Shown here piece by piece: positions 4,175-5,205 of a DNA stretch of 5,205 bases. The DNA is from UBA6107 sp964533735 (GTDB taxonomy: Bacteria; Chloroflexota; Anaerolineae; Anaerolineales; Anaerolineaceae), in NCBI GenBank assembly GCA_964533735.1, contig CAZHMD010000041.1, positions 1 through 5,205 of the forward strand, given 5' to 3'. The position numbers and the translations under genes are program-made. Positions within the stretch are counted from its first letter, which is position 1, and every line of letters begins with the position of its first letter. The notes below the pieces were generated by a model. The model did no database searches. It had not been told where the DNA came from and saw only the letters and a list, made by a program, of their open reading frames with translations.

Positions 4175-5205
4175 TTGGACGCGCTGCAATACTGGATTCA
4201 AGGCTTTGCCGTAGCCACGACACCAATGAATCTTTTGTATGCCTTTATTGGATGCGTCCTGGGCACCCTCATCGGCGTCCTGCCGGGACTCGGCCCGGCG
4301 GCCGGAACGGCTATTCTCATTCCCGTCACTTTCAGCCTTGACCCCATCGGGGGGATCATCATGCTGACCGCCATTTACTACGGCGCCATGTATGGGGGGA
4401 CCATCACGTCGGTGCTGGTGAATGTGCCCGGAGAGGCAGCCTCGGTCATCACTTGCCTGGACGGCTTTCAAATGGCCAAACAGGGGAGGGCCGGCCCGGC
4501 CCTGGGGATCGCGGCGATTGGCTCCTTTATCGGGGGGACCTTTGCCACCTTTGCTTTGATGGTGGTATCCCTGCCTCTCGCCACCTTTGCGCTGCGTTTC
4601 GGCCCGCCCGAGGTATTTGCCTTACTCATGGTAGGTCTCTCCCTGGTAACGGGTCTTTCCGGACGCTCTTTACTGGCCGCGCTGGTCATGACCGGCTTCG
4701 GTCTGATACTGGCTATGATTGGGATGGACCCGGTCCGGGGGGCTCCCCGTTTCACCTTCGGTATTCCCCCGCTGTATGACGGCGTTGGCTTTATTCCTGT
4801 AGTTATGGGGCTCTTCGGCATCGGTGAGATTCTGCTGAGCATGGAGAAGCCCGTACTGGAGGTCATCAAGACCAAATTGACCGATCTCCTGCCCAGGCGG
4901 GAGGAATGGAGGGTTTCTTCGGGGGCCATCGGACGGGGGACCGTTATAGGGTTCTTCCTGGGACTCATTCCGGGTATCGGCGCCATCATCCCTACTTTTC
5001 TCGCCTACGCTGTAGAAAAAAAGGTATCCAAACACCCGGAGAAATTCGGCACCGGAGTCATTGAAGGGGTGGCCTCGCCGGAAACGGCCAATAACGCCTA
5101 TGCCAATGGCGCGATGGTCCCCCTGCTCACCCTGGGCATTCCCGGCTCCCCCACCCTCGCCGTGCTTATGGGCGCGTTCATCATCCACGGCCTTACCCCC
5201 GGCCC
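4175..5205 (+). CDS. TctA-family large membrane subunit of a tripartite tricarboxylate transporter, 3' end cut by the window
   Basis: The open frame from TTG 4175 runs off the window, giving 343 residues of a protein normally about 500. TctA is the main inner-membrane channel of TTT importers, with about 12 membrane segments arranged as two related halves. Both halves show here: GVLPGLGP (34-41) with YYGAMYGG and NVPGEAAS (68-75 and 83-90), then GLIPGIGA (263-270) with PE-ANNAYANGA and LGIPGS (320-325). These paired Pro-Gly loops are expected to form the substrate site. DGFQMAKQGRAGPALGIAAIG follows the first loop, as in the family. The first residues (WIQGF, TPMNLL) match the conserved N-terminus and support the TTG start. 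It is separated by 10 bases from tctB, so they are co-translated. The substrate is likely the acid used by the enzymes upstream; sequence alone does not identify it. Confidence 0.92.
   Translation, partial: MDALQYWIQGFAVATTPMNLLYAFIGCVLGTLIGVLPGLGPAAGTAILIPVTFSLDPIGGIIMLTAIYYGAMYGGTITSVLVNVPGEAASVITCLDGFQMAKQGRAGPALGIAAIGSFIGGTFATFALMVVSLPLATFALRFGPPEVFALLMVGLSLVTGLSGRSLLAALVMTGFGLILAMIGMDPVRGAPRFTFGIPPLYDGVGFIPVVMGLFGIGEILLSMEKPVLEVIKTKLTDLLPRREEWRVSSGAIGRGTVIGFFLGLIPGIGAIIPTFLAYAVEKKVSKHPEKFGTGVIEGVASPETANNAYANGAMVPLLTLGIPGSPTLAVLMGAFIIHGLTPG

Noticed and set aside
4453..4779. Forward 108-codon frame inside tctA
   Set aside because: It lies in a different frame from the TctA motifs and shows no domain.
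4468..5188. Minus-strand frames of 172-173 codons opposite tctA
   Set aside because: Low-complexity Pro/Arg/Ser-rich translation and complete overlap with the conserved TctA frame.

Overview
The window is a bacterial metabolic gene cluster read entirely on the + strand. It has strong Shine-Dalgarno sites and moderately GC-rich coding DNA. It begins inside a tctC gene and ends inside a tctA gene, so both edges are cut. Tripartite tricarboxylate transporter (TTT) genes together with split sulfopyruvate/phosphonopyruvate-type decarboxylase genes suggest a proteobacterium-like organism, possibly Desulfobacterota or Betaproteobacteria. No taxonomic marker is present, so this assignment is weak.

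Layout: (1) 1-318, the C-terminal 105 residues of a TctC periplasmic solute-binding protein, followed by a textbook intrinsic terminator (335-370). (2) 398-1567, an iron-containing (group III) alcohol dehydrogenase. (3) 1626-2471, a PanB-family ketopantoate hydroxymethyltransferase, with a hairpin in the gap before it. (4) 2571-3080 and 3077-3646, the alpha and beta halves of a ThDP-dependent 2-oxoacid decarboxylase of the ComDE / phosphonopyruvate decarboxylase type, overlapping by 4 bp. A perfect 7-bp dyad and a TTGACA box lie just upstream. (5) 3703-4164 tctB and 4175-end tctA (partial, TTG start), the membrane subunits of a TTT importer.

Taken together, a carboxylate importer (TctC upstream, TctB and TctA downstream) brackets three enzyme activities: an aldehyde/alcohol oxidoreductase, a PEP-mutase-superfamily aldol-type enzyme and a 2-oxoacid decarboxylase. 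A plausible reading is that an imported acid is converted to a 2-oxoacid, decarboxylated to an aldehyde and then reduced (or the alcohol oxidised). The substrate cannot be read from sequence. The enzyme set resembles the phosphonate-biosynthesis core (PepM, Ppd, Fe-ADH), but PanB takes the place of PepM. It also resembles sulfolactate/sulfopyruvate dissimilation (TTT importer, ComDE, Fe-ADH sulfoacetaldehyde reductase). PanB has no obvious role in either, and this is the most interesting feature of the window.

There are no tRNA, rRNA, CRISPR or insertion-sequence features that I can support, and no gene-free stretch longer than about 100 bases.
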